Of a DNA stretch of 64,000 nt, positions 1 to 7,528 are shown piece by piece. Where the stretch lies: the NCBI GenBank assembly GCA_902779305.1, contig CACZBD010000012.1, positions 1-64,000 of the forward strand. Reading direction: 5' to 3'. The translations under genes and the position numbers were made by a program. Each line of letters begins with the position of its first letter. The stretch's first letter is position 1. The notes beneath the pieces were generated by a model. That model saw only the letters and a list, made by a program, of their open reading frames with translations. It ran no database searches and was not told the origin of the DNA. The stretch comes from an uncultured Lachnospiraceae bacterium. GTDB taxonomy: Bacteria > Bacillota > Clostridia > Lachnospirales > Lachnospiraceae.

Positions 1-12
1 ATAACCGCCCGA

Positions 13-45
13 CCTATCCGACACAATGGCCAAGTGTCGGATAGG
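13..45. terminator. Perfect 12-bp inverted repeat, possible terminator
   Basis: The arms CCTATCCGACAC (13-24) and GTGTCGGATAGG (34-45) are exact reverse complements around a 9-nt loop. They are followed by a short A/T run ending in six T's (56-61). It may end transcription of a gene left of the window. The T run starts about 10 nt past the stem, so this is not a textbook terminator. An insertion-element end is possible, but no transposase is nearby. Confidence 0.35.
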
Positions 46-91
46 AACGGCAAAATTTTTTGCACTTCTATTGCTTCTTTATCACACATAA

Positions 92-316
92 GCAAAGGCG
101 CAGGGCATTCCGCTTCCCGAAGGTGGAGTCCACTGCTATAACATGATCGGCAGTTGTGTCTTTGATCTGACGTGCGAGCAGTTTGGAGACAGAGATCTAA
201 GCTATGAAAACAACCCGGAGCAGTTTCGGGAGGAACATTTTTCGAAAGAAGAAAAACGGATCAGATATGAAAATTTGAAAAGCGCCCTTAGAGCGAGTCT
301 TGCAGATTTTCAATGA
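92..316 (+). pseudogene. C-terminal remnant of a YunG-family protein
   Basis: The reading frame ends at TGA 314-316 and is closed on the left by an in-frame TAA at 89-91. It contains GVHCYN, DLTCEQFGD and YENNPEQFREEHF, followed by a KEEKRIRYENLK tail. These match the C-terminal half of YunG-like proteins of unknown function, where HxxN, DLTxxQF and YENNPEQ recur. The N-terminal half is not found in any frame between base 1 and 91, and there is no plausible start codon or ribosome binding site. The gene is therefore probably 5'-truncated or interrupted. DNA left of the window could hold the missing part out of frame. Confidence 0.6.
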
Positions 317-332
317 AGTATCAGCCACGTTG

Positions 333-341
333 TGATATACT
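333..341 (+). promoter_or_regulatory. Extended -10 promoter of hybrid kinase gene
   Basis: TG (333-334), one base, then TATACT (336-341) form an extended -10 element. The -35 position (313-318) is poor. The predicted start site, about 7 nt after the -10 box, falls on the A of the ATG at 348. No Shine-Dalgarno sequence lies between the -10 box and the ATG, so the mRNA may be leaderless. Confidence 0.55.
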
Positions 342-347
342 GTAGCC

Positions 348-2222
348 ATGCATTACAATATATCTTTTGACATAGCAGCCATACTTGTTCTTATCGTTCT
401 CGCGGTCGGGATGAAAACCGTTCTCTACACGGATACGCGGGGGCATAAACTTGTGCGCATATATGTGTATTCCGTGATCGCATTCGCCGTGATCGATGTG
501 ATCACCGCATACACGATCTGTTACGGGTCCGTTGTTCCGGATCCCGTGAACCTCATATTGAACAGTCTGTATCACTACGCATCCGCACTCAGCGTCGCGA
601 CTGCCATGCGGACGATTCTCAATTACTACCCGAGCGCTTCCAAAACATCCGTGATGATCAACCGGATTCTGCTGTATCTTCTGGTCGCGCTGATAACAGT
701 CAATCTGTTCACCGGCTGTCTTTTCCGGTTTGAAAACGGCGAGTATTATCACGGCAGTCTCTATTATGCCGGATATGCCATCCCTTTGGCAATCGTGCTT
801 CACATGCTGTATGTCGTGGTGGTCAACCGCACCGACAAACCGCGCGCCATTTCCAGGATCATTCTTTTCTTCCTGTTTCTGCCGACAATCTTTACCGTGA
901 TCCAGATGATCTTCGTCGATGTTCTGCTCATCGCGTTCGGTGAAGCGTTCTCCGCGCTCATCATGCTTTTTGCGCTCGAAACGCCTGACTACCGCAAACT
1001 CATGAAGACCATGAAGGAACTTGAGATCGCAAGAGAGGAAGCCAACGTTGCAAACCGCACGAAGAGGGATTTTCTCGCAAGCATGTCCCATGAGATCCGC
1101 ACACCGATCAACGGGATCCTCGGCATGAACGCGATGATCTTAAGGGATGCTAAAGACCCCCAGGTCGTGGAGTATGCCGAGAACATCCGGATCGCCGGAA
1201 ACGCGCTTTTATCGATCATCAATGATATCCTGGATCTTACCAAAATCGAATCCGGCAGGATGGAACTCATTTCGGACCGTTATGAGCTGTTCAACGTCAT
1301 GAATGAATGCTACCAGATGAACCGGATGCGCGCGAGTGAAAAGGGCCTTGCGTTTACCTTTGAAAATGATCCGGACATGCCTTCCGAATACTTTGGCGAT
1401 GAAGTGCGGATCCGCCAGATCATCAACAACCTGCTTTCCAACGGGATCAAATATACGCAGGAAGGCTCCGTCCTGTTAAAGATCGGATTTGTAAAAAATC
1501 ATGAGGCCTCTGACAGTGAAGCCGACGGTACATTGACTATCACAGTCAAAGACACCGGGATCGGGATCAAACAGGAGGATCTGGGCAACCTCTTCAAGAC
1601 TTTCAGCAGACTCGAAGAGAGCCGGAACAGGCATATCGAGGGAACGGGACTCGGACTGCATATCACGCAGCAGCTTGTGCTGATGATGCAGGGCACGATC
1701 GACGTGGAAAGCGAATACGGAAAAGGCACAGTCTTTACGGTCAAAATTCCGCAGAAGGTTACCGGCACAAAGCCCATGGGTGATTTTGCCGTAAGGCTTA
1801 AGGAACATACAAGTGTTGCCGCAGGCGCGACCGAAACGTTTAAAGCTGCCGGCAAACGGGTTCTTATCGTTGATGACGTGAAGATGAATGTGCTCGTATT
1901 CAAGGGACTTTTGCGCGGCAGTGAGATGACGATCGACAGCGCATATTCCGGGGCTGAAGCGATCGAAATGACGGAAAAAATAAAATATGACATTATTTTC
2001 ATGGATCATCTGATGCCGGAAATGGACGGGATTGAGACATTCCACAGGATCCGTGAAGACGAAGAGAATATCAACCGCGACACGCCGGTCGTGGTGCTTA
2101 CGGCAAATGCGCTCGTCGGGATGCGTACGTCCTATCTCAAGGAAGGCTTTGCCGAGTATATCAGCAAGCCCGTCGAACAGGAGCAGCTGCTTGCCGTGAC
2201 GGGAGAACTTCTGGGGCGCTGA
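348..2222 (+). CDS. Hybrid sensor histidine kinase / response regulator
   Basis: A 624-residue membrane sensor kinase. Residues 1-210 hold about six or seven hydrophobic segments that start at the first residues, so no later start would keep the first helix. A short coiled linker leads to a HisKA domain with phospho-acceptor His248 in SMSHEIRTPING. An HATPase_c domain follows, with the N box (IINNLLSNGIKYT) and the G boxes DTGIGIK and GTGLGLHI. A C-terminal receiver domain has acidic pocket D509/D510 and predicted phospho-Asp553 in FMDHLMPEMDG. No HPt domain is present, so the relay to DNA must use another protein. It is tail to tail with a paralogous kinase 21 bp away. The ATG has no Shine-Dalgarno sequence and lies 6 nt after the -10 box. 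The stimulus is unknown. Confidence 0.9.
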   Translation: MHYNISFDIAAILVLIVLAVGMKTVLYTDTRGHKLVRIYVYSVIAFAVIDVITAYTICYGSVVPDPVNLILNSLYHYASALSVATAMRTILNYYPSASKTSVMINRILLYLLVALITVNLFTGCLFRFENGEYYHGSLYYAGYAIPLAIVLHMLYVVVVNRTDKPRAISRIILFFLFLPTIFTVIQMIFVDVLLIAFGEAFSALIMLFALETPDYRKLMKTMKELEIAREEANVANRTKRDFLASMSHEIRTPINGILGMNAMILRDAKDPQVVEYAENIRIAGNALLSIINDILDLTKIESGRMELISDRYELFNVMNECYQMNRMRASEKGLAFTFENDPDMPSEYFGDEVRIRQIINNLLSNGIKYTQEGSVLLKIGFVKNHEASDSEADGTLTITVKDTGIGIKQEDLGNLFKTFSRLEESRNRHIEGTGLGLHITQQLVLMMQGTIDVESEYGKGTVFTVKIPQKVTGTKPMGDFAVRLKEHTSVAAGATETFKAAGKRVLIVDDVKMNVLVFKGLLRGSEMTIDSAYSGAEAIEMTEKIKYDIIFMDHLMPEMDGIETFHRIREDEENINRDTPVVVLTANALVGMRTSYLKEGFAEYISKPVEQEQLLAVTGELLGR

Positions 2223-2243
2223 TCGCAAAAAAGCGTTTGCAAT

Positions 2244-4238
2244 TTACATTTCGGATAAGGAATTTTCGCTGATTTCCCTGCCGTCTTTTAATATATAGGC
2301 AACCGTGTGCTTTTTAAGATACCTGCGCGCGCTTTCCTCGTCTTTGACAAATACCCCTTTGCAGCGATCGCTCATGATCTCTTTAAAAACTTTCAGATTT
2401 TCGGCTGAATCGCTGATCACGAGAACGGTCGGCTTATCGGAACCGTCCGGATCTCCTTGTTCATCTATCTGCTCTTTTGTAAGGATCAGAGAGCTGTCAA
2501 GGTTCTTCATCAGGATCTCTTCCAGTTCGGGATACATGACGGGTTTTGAGAGATAGTCGGTAAAACCTTCTTTGATATACGCATCTTTTGCGCCGACGAT
2601 CGCATCGGCTGTAAGCGCGATCACAGGCGTGCCTTCGGCCAGTTTTTCGCTGCGTATGATCTTGAGCGTTTGCGTACCGGACATTCCCGGCATCATCTGG
2701 TCAAGGAGAATGATGTCAAAATGCTCCGCTCTGAGGATGTCGATACATTTCTGCCCACTCAGCGCGGCGGTCACTTTTATTCTCGTTTCTTTCATGAGCT
2801 CTGTGATCACTTCCAGGTTCATTTCGTTGTCATCAACGATCAGAACTCTGGCATTCGGCGCTATAAGGACGGGCACATATTCTTTGGCGGTGATCTGCGC
2901 CTTTTCGAGAAGTTTTGCGTAATCGCCTATCGGTGTGGGGTCGATCACTTCCTGAATGACTTTTACGGTAAAAGTCGATCCCTTTGTGTATTCGCTTTTT
3001 ACGGAGATTCCGCCGCCCATCAGTTTCACCAGCTGTTTCGTGATGTTAAGCCCCAGACCGGTTCCTTCAATGTTCCGGTTTTTGGTTTCATCAAGCCGCT
3101 GAAACGGAGAGAAGAGTTTATCCATATCTTCTTCTTTGATCCCCATTCCCGTGTCCGTGGCTGTAAAACACAGAATGCTGTTTTGCCTGTCAAAAGAAAA
3201 CTGCAGACTGATGCCACCCTGTTCGGTATATTTGATCGCATTGTTGGTAATGTTTAAGATGATCTGCCGGATCCGGATCTCATCTCCCATAAAGGAGCAC
3301 GGGATGTCAGGGTCGACATCCAGATCATAGGAGAGGCCTTTTTCTTCGGCTTTCTTCTTTGTCATGTTGACAATGTCGTTCAATACGGAGGCAAAATCGT
3401 ATCTGATCGGAACGAGTTCCATTTTGCCGGATTCGATCTTGGAAAGGTCCAGAATGTCGTTGATGATGGACAGCAGGGTCCGGCTCGCGTTTCTGATGTC
3501 TCCGGCGTATTTGCGCGTCTTTGGCTCATTGGTCTCGCGCAGGATCATCTCATCCATTCCGATGATCGCATTCATCGGGGTGCGGATCTCATGAGACATG
3601 TTGGCGAGAAAATTGCTTTTGGCAAGGTTTCCCTGATCCGCTATGTCTTTCGCGGACAGGAGCTGTTTGGAATAATCCATCTGATGGAGCGTGTTCAGAT
3701 GGTACTGCACCATGATATAAGCGGTGACCAGCGCTTCTGCAAAGTAGAGAATGGGAAACCGCTGCAGCATCGTTTCCGAATAATTGTTTTCAACAAGACG
3801 TCGCAGCGGTGTATAGAATACGGCAAAATAGAGCACGACAAAATAAGCCGAGAGCGAAATCCCGGATTTAACATCTCCGAAATAACCGAGCGCAAGGGGA
3901 AGCAGGAGTGTCCAGAGGATTGCAAATCCGTTCGTGGAGAAAAAAGTGTCATAGGTATAATTGACCATGAAGTACAGCATCGCCGCAATAATGGTAAGAC
4001 GGCGGTCTTTCTTCACGACCGTAAAGTAGAGGGCAAACAGCCCCGAGATGATGCCGAAAATGGCTGTGGCTGCTTCACGCACATACCCTTTATTGAGATT
4101 CATGTAACCCGTGACGACACTGAGGACAACGATGAGCACGCTGCCAAACGCGAGTCCGCGAAGATTGGCTTTATACCGTTCCCCTTCAAAAATACTGCGT
4201 CCGAGTTCTTTCCAGATGTTTTTCAGATATTTGATCAT
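2244..4238 (-). CDS. Hybrid sensor histidine kinase with partial second receiver
   Basis: A 664-residue protein starting MIKYLKN. A GTG five codons upstream lies inside the -10 box and is unlikely to be the start. After a basic N-terminus come about six membrane helices (residues ~25-190). A HisKA domain follows with His216 in NMSHEIRTPMNAIIGM, then HATPase_c (IILNITNNAIKYT, DTGMGIK, GTGLGLNI). The receiver has predicted phospho-Asp513 in LLDQMMPGMSG. The last ~55 residues (PTVLVISDSAENLKVFKEI onward) look like the first half of a second receiver that stops before the phospho-Asp strand. The layout matches the convergent kinase at 348-2222, suggesting an inverted duplication or paired sensors. 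Ligand and partner regulator are unknown. Confidence 0.88.
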   Translation of the reverse strand: MIKYLKNIWKELGRSIFEGERYKANLRGLAFGSVLIVVLSVVTGYMNLNKGYVREAATAIFGIISGLFALYFTVVKKDRRLTIIAAMLYFMVNYTYDTFFSTNGFAILWTLLLPLALGYFGDVKSGISLSAYFVVLYFAVFYTPLRRLVENNYSETMLQRFPILYFAEALVTAYIMVQYHLNTLHQMDYSKQLLSAKDIADQGNLAKSNFLANMSHEIRTPMNAIIGMDEMILRETNEPKTRKYAGDIRNASRTLLSIINDILDLSKIESGKMELVPIRYDFASVLNDIVNMTKKKAEEKGLSYDLDVDPDIPCSFMGDEIRIRQIILNITNNAIKYTEQGGISLQFSFDRQNSILCFTATDTGMGIKEEDMDKLFSPFQRLDETKNRNIEGTGLGLNITKQLVKLMGGGISVKSEYTKGSTFTVKVIQEVIDPTPIGDYAKLLEKAQITAKEYVPVLIAPNARVLIVDDNEMNLEVITELMKETRIKVTAALSGQKCIDILRAEHFDIILLDQMMPGMSGTQTLKIIRSEKLAEGTPVIALTADAIVGAKDAYIKEGFTDYLSKPVMYPELEEILMKNLDSSLILTKEQIDEQGDPDGSDKPTVLVISDSAENLKVFKEIMSDRCKGVFVKDEESARRYLKKHTVAYILKDGREISENSLSEM

Positions 4239-4244
4239 GGTGTG

Positions 4245-4274
4245 ATTATACACTGAATGGGTTCAAAGTTGCAA
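4245..4274 (-). promoter_or_regulatory. Promoter of minus-strand hybrid kinase
   Basis: Read on the minus strand, TTGCAA (4274-4269) is followed after 18 nt by a perfect TATAAT (4250-4245). Six nt (CACACC) then separate the box from the ATG at 4238. Transcription would start at or within a base of the ATG, leaving no leader. Confidence 0.6.
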
Positions 4275-4288
4275 AATCTGATTTTATA

Positions 4289-4317
4289 TTGACACTTCCT
4301 ACCTTTGGATTTATGAT
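4289..4317 (+). promoter_or_regulatory. Sigma-A type promoter for coiled-coil gene
   Basis: TTGACA (4289-4294), a 17-nt spacer and TATGAT (4312-4317). It lies about 105 bp upstream of the coiled-coil gene. The leader carries a small GGCG/CGCC hairpin near 4367-4384 and ends in AAGGAGG. Confidence 0.65.
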
Positions 4318-4422
4318 TATGGATACAAATCGTAGGTAACATTTCTGGGTACACATCTGGCGTTTCATTTCGCCAAACATTCCAGAAAACGCTGCATTAA
4401 TTAGGAAAAGGAGGCAATGAAG

Positions 4423-4818
4423 ATGTCAGGAGAATTTGAAGAGAAGGTTTTGTCGAAACTCGATGCAATGGATCAAAGGCTCGATGCAATGGATCAAAGG
4501 TTCGATGCAATGGATCAAAGGTTCGATGCAATGGATCAAAGGCTCGGTGCAATGGATCAGACGTTGCAGAGCTTTCGCGAAGAAGTTAATCAGGAATTCT
4601 GGGCAGTTCGGATAGAAATGCAGGTAAGCATGGATAAAGTCGGCCAAAAGATAGAAAAATTAGATGACCGGGTTGGAAAATTAGAATCTGTTATCAGGAA
4701 AGATTGGGATGTTCCGAATCTGAAGATCATGTTGAATGAGACGATGGAAAAAGTCGGTACGCATTCGCAGCAAATTCGTGAGATCAATGCAAAACTGGAC
4801 AAAGTTTGTGTGCAATAG
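4423..4818 (+). CDS. Heptad-repeat coiled-coil protein
   Basis: A 131-residue hydrophilic protein. The ATG at 4423 is preferred because AAGGAGG (4408-4414) sits 8 nt before it; the ATG at 4417 is only 2 nt away. Residues ~13-47 are five consecutive seven-residue units of the type LDAMDQR/FDAMDQR, in register as a coiled coil. More heptad-like sequence (VGQKIEKLDDRVGKLESV) follows, and a helix resembling the end of the repeat region closes the protein. No membrane segment, signal peptide or enzymatic motif is visible. It probably forms a homo-oligomeric rod. No function can be assigned; the neighbours are a sensor kinase and a lipoprotein. Confidence 0.7.
   Translation: MSGEFEEKVLSKLDAMDQRLDAMDQRFDAMDQRFDAMDQRLGAMDQTLQSFREEVNQEFWAVRIEMQVSMDKVGQKIEKLDDRVGKLESVIRKDWDVPNLKIMLNETMEKVGTHSQQIREINAKLDKVCVQ
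4459..4563 (+). repeat. Five 21-bp in-frame tandem repeats
   Basis: Units start at 4459, 4480, 4501, 4522 and 4543. The first two are identical. Units 3 and 4 differ from them only at the first base. The fifth has three changes. Each encodes one heptad (L/F-D-A-M-D-Q-R). Near-identity at DNA level points to recent expansion by slippage or unequal crossing-over. Confidence 0.95.
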
Positions 4819-4931
4819 AATGATTTATTGAAGGCAGATGAGTGGAAGCATCTGATCATGGTTCCGTACAAAGCGCGCGATCCGCTATGGGTGGCACGTT
4901 TTTGGTACACGCTTTTATGTAGAATTACATA

Positions 4932-4960
4932 GTTACACGAAAAGCCGCGTATGATAAAAT
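4932..4960 (+). promoter_or_regulatory. Extended -10 promoter of lipoprotein gene
   Basis: GTTACA (4932-4937), 17 nt, then TAAAAT (4955-4960), with an upstream TG (4952-4953) giving an extended -10 element. The first ATG of the lipoprotein frame is 6 nt downstream at 4967. Confidence 0.5.
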
Positions 4961-4966
4961 GGGTGC

Positions 4967-5845
4967 ATGGGTGAGATCACAACGGCTTTTTCCGAAACCA
5001 TGAAACACATTTTTATCCGGATCTGTATATTAACAACGGCGTTATCCGCCCTGTTGTTGCAGGGCTGCAGTCTCAATGTCTCCGTATCAACACCGCCGGA
5101 GCTTATCGTGGACATTCATGATTATGAGTACCGGTGGGATCCTGTTGACGGAAAAATCTATGCGGATACCTCCGGTGCTGAGACGCTGGTGCTGAACAAA
5201 AAAGGGGAGCTGTATTATTTCGGGACCGAGAGTGCTGCGCCCGTCCTGATCATGCGCAATGTACAGAAGTTTTCCATAGGGGATGATTCGGATACCCTTG
5301 GCTGTACCGCGCCGGTTGCGGTGATCCTGACAAAAGACGGCGATCTGTATGCATGCGGGGAAACATTCTATTATACGATCCAGGATGTGGACGTCCTTGG
5401 GAACAGCAACACGCCGGACGGTGAAAGGATCTCTTTCTTAAAGCCTGTGCTGATCAACAGAAATGTCAGCGACTGCAGGGCAGGCTGGAGAGAGATCGAT
5501 TACATCACGATGGATAACGATCTGTACCGGTCCCGCTACGTCTACGATCTTCTGGATGATGAGATCGAAAATCCGACACCTGCGGATGAGGTGGAGGACA
5601 TATCACAATACTTTACCACCACACAGAACAGTCATTTTGTTTTGAGTCATACCGTGCAGATGAGTTGCGCGAGGAATTTCTTTGTTTCCGTGCTCGAAGA
5701 TGGGAGTGTCTGGACCTGCTTTCTTCCGAAAGACGAGGAGGATATCCGGTATGCAAGCGGATACGGAGAGGTGCCCGGTGACGGAAGCGATACACTCATA
5801 CCCGAAAAACCTGTGCAGATCTTTCCCGCGGGAACCTGCTTTTGA
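4967..5845 (+). CDS. RCC1-like repeat lipoprotein
   Basis: A 292-residue protein with a lipoprotein signal: hydrophobic stretch IRICILTTALSALLLQGC, with Cys34 as the lipidation site counting from the ATG at 4967. The mature part has several strand-rich repeats of the form VILTKDGDLYACGE and VLEDGSVWTCF, resembling RCC1/regulator-of-chromosome-condensation beta-propeller blades found in secreted clostridial proteins. Only about four blades are recognisable, so a full seven-bladed propeller is unlikely and the gene may be shortened. The start is ambiguous. ATG 4967 fits a leaderless transcript, while ATG 5000 (MKHIFIR) gives a more typical signal peptide but has no Shine-Dalgarno sequence. It was probably an extracytoplasmic binding protein. 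Confidence 0.6.
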   Translation: MGEITTAFSETMKHIFIRICILTTALSALLLQGCSLNVSVSTPPELIVDIHDYEYRWDPVDGKIYADTSGAETLVLNKKGELYYFGTESAAPVLIMRNVQKFSIGDDSDTLGCTAPVAVILTKDGDLYACGETFYYTIQDVDVLGNSNTPDGERISFLKPVLINRNVSDCRAGWREIDYITMDNDLYRSRYVYDLLDDEIENPTPADEVEDISQYFTTTQNSHFVLSHTVQMSCARNFFVSVLEDGSVWTCFLPKDEEDIRYASGYGEVPGDGSDTLIPEKPVQIFPAGTCF

Positions 5846-5968
5846 CGGGAAGCTGCCTGCTCTCGTGATTTTTATCGCCCGATAAAGTTTCTTGCTTCCG
5901 GGGCAGGGATAATGATAAGATAAAAGGCAGAGAATTGAAATGAAACCGAAGGAATTTGGAACCGTAAA

Positions 5969-7525
5969 ATGTCACTGATCTCATTACAGTTTTTTCTGTT
6001 TTTCATATTGGTCTGTCTGATCTATTTCCTGCTCCCGGCAAAAGCACAGTGGGTGTGGCTTTTGATCGCAAGCGCGGTGTTTTACTACAGCCACAGCTAC
6101 TATTCCCCACACGTGTACCTGTGGTTCCTTGCGATCGTGCTCATCAACTGGGCAGGAGCCCTTTTTATGGGCGAAGACTGTTCCAAAAGTAAACTTGTCT
6201 ACCGGCTTGTGCTGCTCTTTGATGTCGCTTCGCTTTGCATCTTCAAGTATTCACAGTTTTTCTATGACATCCTTCTTGCGATCGGCCGTCTGTTCGGCCG
6301 TGATTTTTCCAACGCCGTATGCAACATCATCACGTTTTATACCAGGGAACACTGCCCCGAGCGGATCTCTTACTTTGCGCTGATCCTGATCGCCTATATC
6401 ACGGATGTATACTGGGGCAAAAGCAAAGCTTTAAAGAACCCCGGCAAGGCACTTTTGTTTACGTCTTATTTTCCGCTCATGACCTCCGGTCCCATTGTCA
6501 CGCTCGATGAGATGGAAGGGCAGCTCTTTGGCGGGAAGCACCGTTTTTCCTATGACCGTTTTGTGCGCGGCATGGAACGCGTCCTCTGGGGCATGTTCAA
6601 GAAGATGGTCCTGTCCGAGCGGCTTGCGGTGATCGTGAGCAGGATCTATGATTATTACGAGGCTTATGACGGCCTGTATATTTTTGCGGCGGCCGCGATG
6701 TTTGCGCTGCAGCTGTACTGTGATTTTTCGGGACTGATGGATATCGTTCTGGGCTGCTCCGAGGTGCTTGGGATCAAACTTCCCGAGAACTTCGACAATC
6801 CGTTTGTCTCCGTGAGCCTCTCCGAATTCTGGAGAAGGTGGCACATCACGCTGGGCGGTTTCTTAAGGGACTATGTGCTCTATCCGCTCGAGCGTTCCTC
6901 TCTTCTTAAGAAGATGCGCAGATTCTGTAAAAATCACCTCGGGAAGGGTTATGAGAAAAAGTATAACCTTCCGCTGTATTTTTCCCTGCTCATTTCCTGG
7001 TTCCTGATCGGACTCTGGCACGGCGGCGGCTGGAACTATATCTTCGGCGTCGGTCTTTATATGTGGGCAGTGATCGTTTTGGGCGAACTGCTGTCGCCGG
7101 TCTTTGCGTGGCTCGTAAAAGTCCTTAAGATCAATACGGCATGCTTAAGCTACCGGATCTTTTTGCGGCTTCGGACTTTCGTGCTCTTTTCCTTCGGCCT
7201 GTCGTTTTTCAGAGCGAAAACCTTAAAGGACGGCTTTTTGATGTGGAAGGGCGCTTTTACGAAGTTTAATCCCTGGATCTTTTTCGACGAGAGCTTTTTC
7301 AACATGGGCTTGGACCGCAGGGAATGGGGCATCCTTATATTCGGACTGCTGCTGTTGTTCGTGGTATCGTTTATCTCCGGAAAACGCGATGTCAGGGATT
7401 ATCTCAAGGAGCAGAATTTTGCGGCCAGGCTTCTGATCTTTGCTGCTCTCTTTGTCATGATCGTTGTATTCGGCTATTACGGCTCTGCTTTCAGTGCCGC
7501 GGATTTCATATACGGAAGATTCTGA
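5969..7525 (+). CDS. MBOAT family O-acyltransferase (DltB/AlgI-like)
   Basis: A 518-residue polytopic membrane protein of the membrane-bound O-acyltransferase family. These proteins pass acyl groups, usually acetyl or D-alanyl, across the membrane onto surface polymers. Family marks are YCDFSG followed by the NFDNPF region, WRRWHITLGGFLRDYVLYPL with His292, and LWHGGGWNYIFG with His351. His351 is the usual catalytic histidine. About ten hydrophobic segments are visible and the length is normal for AlgI-type members. It lies 3 bp upstream of an AlgJ/AlgX-like SGNH protein, and the two form a typical O-acylation pair. There are no dltA/dltC genes here, so acetylation of a polysaccharide is more likely than D-alanylation. 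The substrate is unknown. Confidence 0.85.
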   Translation: MSLISLQFFLFFILVCLIYFLLPAKAQWVWLLIASAVFYYSHSYYSPHVYLWFLAIVLINWAGALFMGEDCSKSKLVYRLVLLFDVASLCIFKYSQFFYDILLAIGRLFGRDFSNAVCNIITFYTREHCPERISYFALILIAYITDVYWGKSKALKNPGKALLFTSYFPLMTSGPIVTLDEMEGQLFGGKHRFSYDRFVRGMERVLWGMFKKMVLSERLAVIVSRIYDYYEAYDGLYIFAAAAMFALQLYCDFSGLMDIVLGCSEVLGIKLPENFDNPFVSVSLSEFWRRWHITLGGFLRDYVLYPLERSSLLKKMRRFCKNHLGKGYEKKYNLPLYFSLLISWFLIGLWHGGGWNYIFGVGLYMWAVIVLGELLSPVFAWLVKVLKINTACLSYRIFLRLRTFVLFSFGLSFFRAKTLKDGFLMWKGAFTKFNPWIFFDESFFNMGLDRREWGILIFGLLLLFVVSFISGKRDVRDYLKEQNFAARLLIFAALFVMIVVFGYYGSAFSAADFIYGRF

Positions 7526-7528
7526 TCG

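Noticed and set aside
13-45. Terminal inverted repeat of an insertion sequence
   Set aside because: No matching second end, target duplication or transposase fragment is visible in the window.
321-1091. 256-codon open frame on the minus strand opposite the first hybrid kinase
   Set aside because: It lies fully inside a kinase with all motifs. The translated sequence is a His/Asp-rich shadow with no domain and no ribosome binding site.
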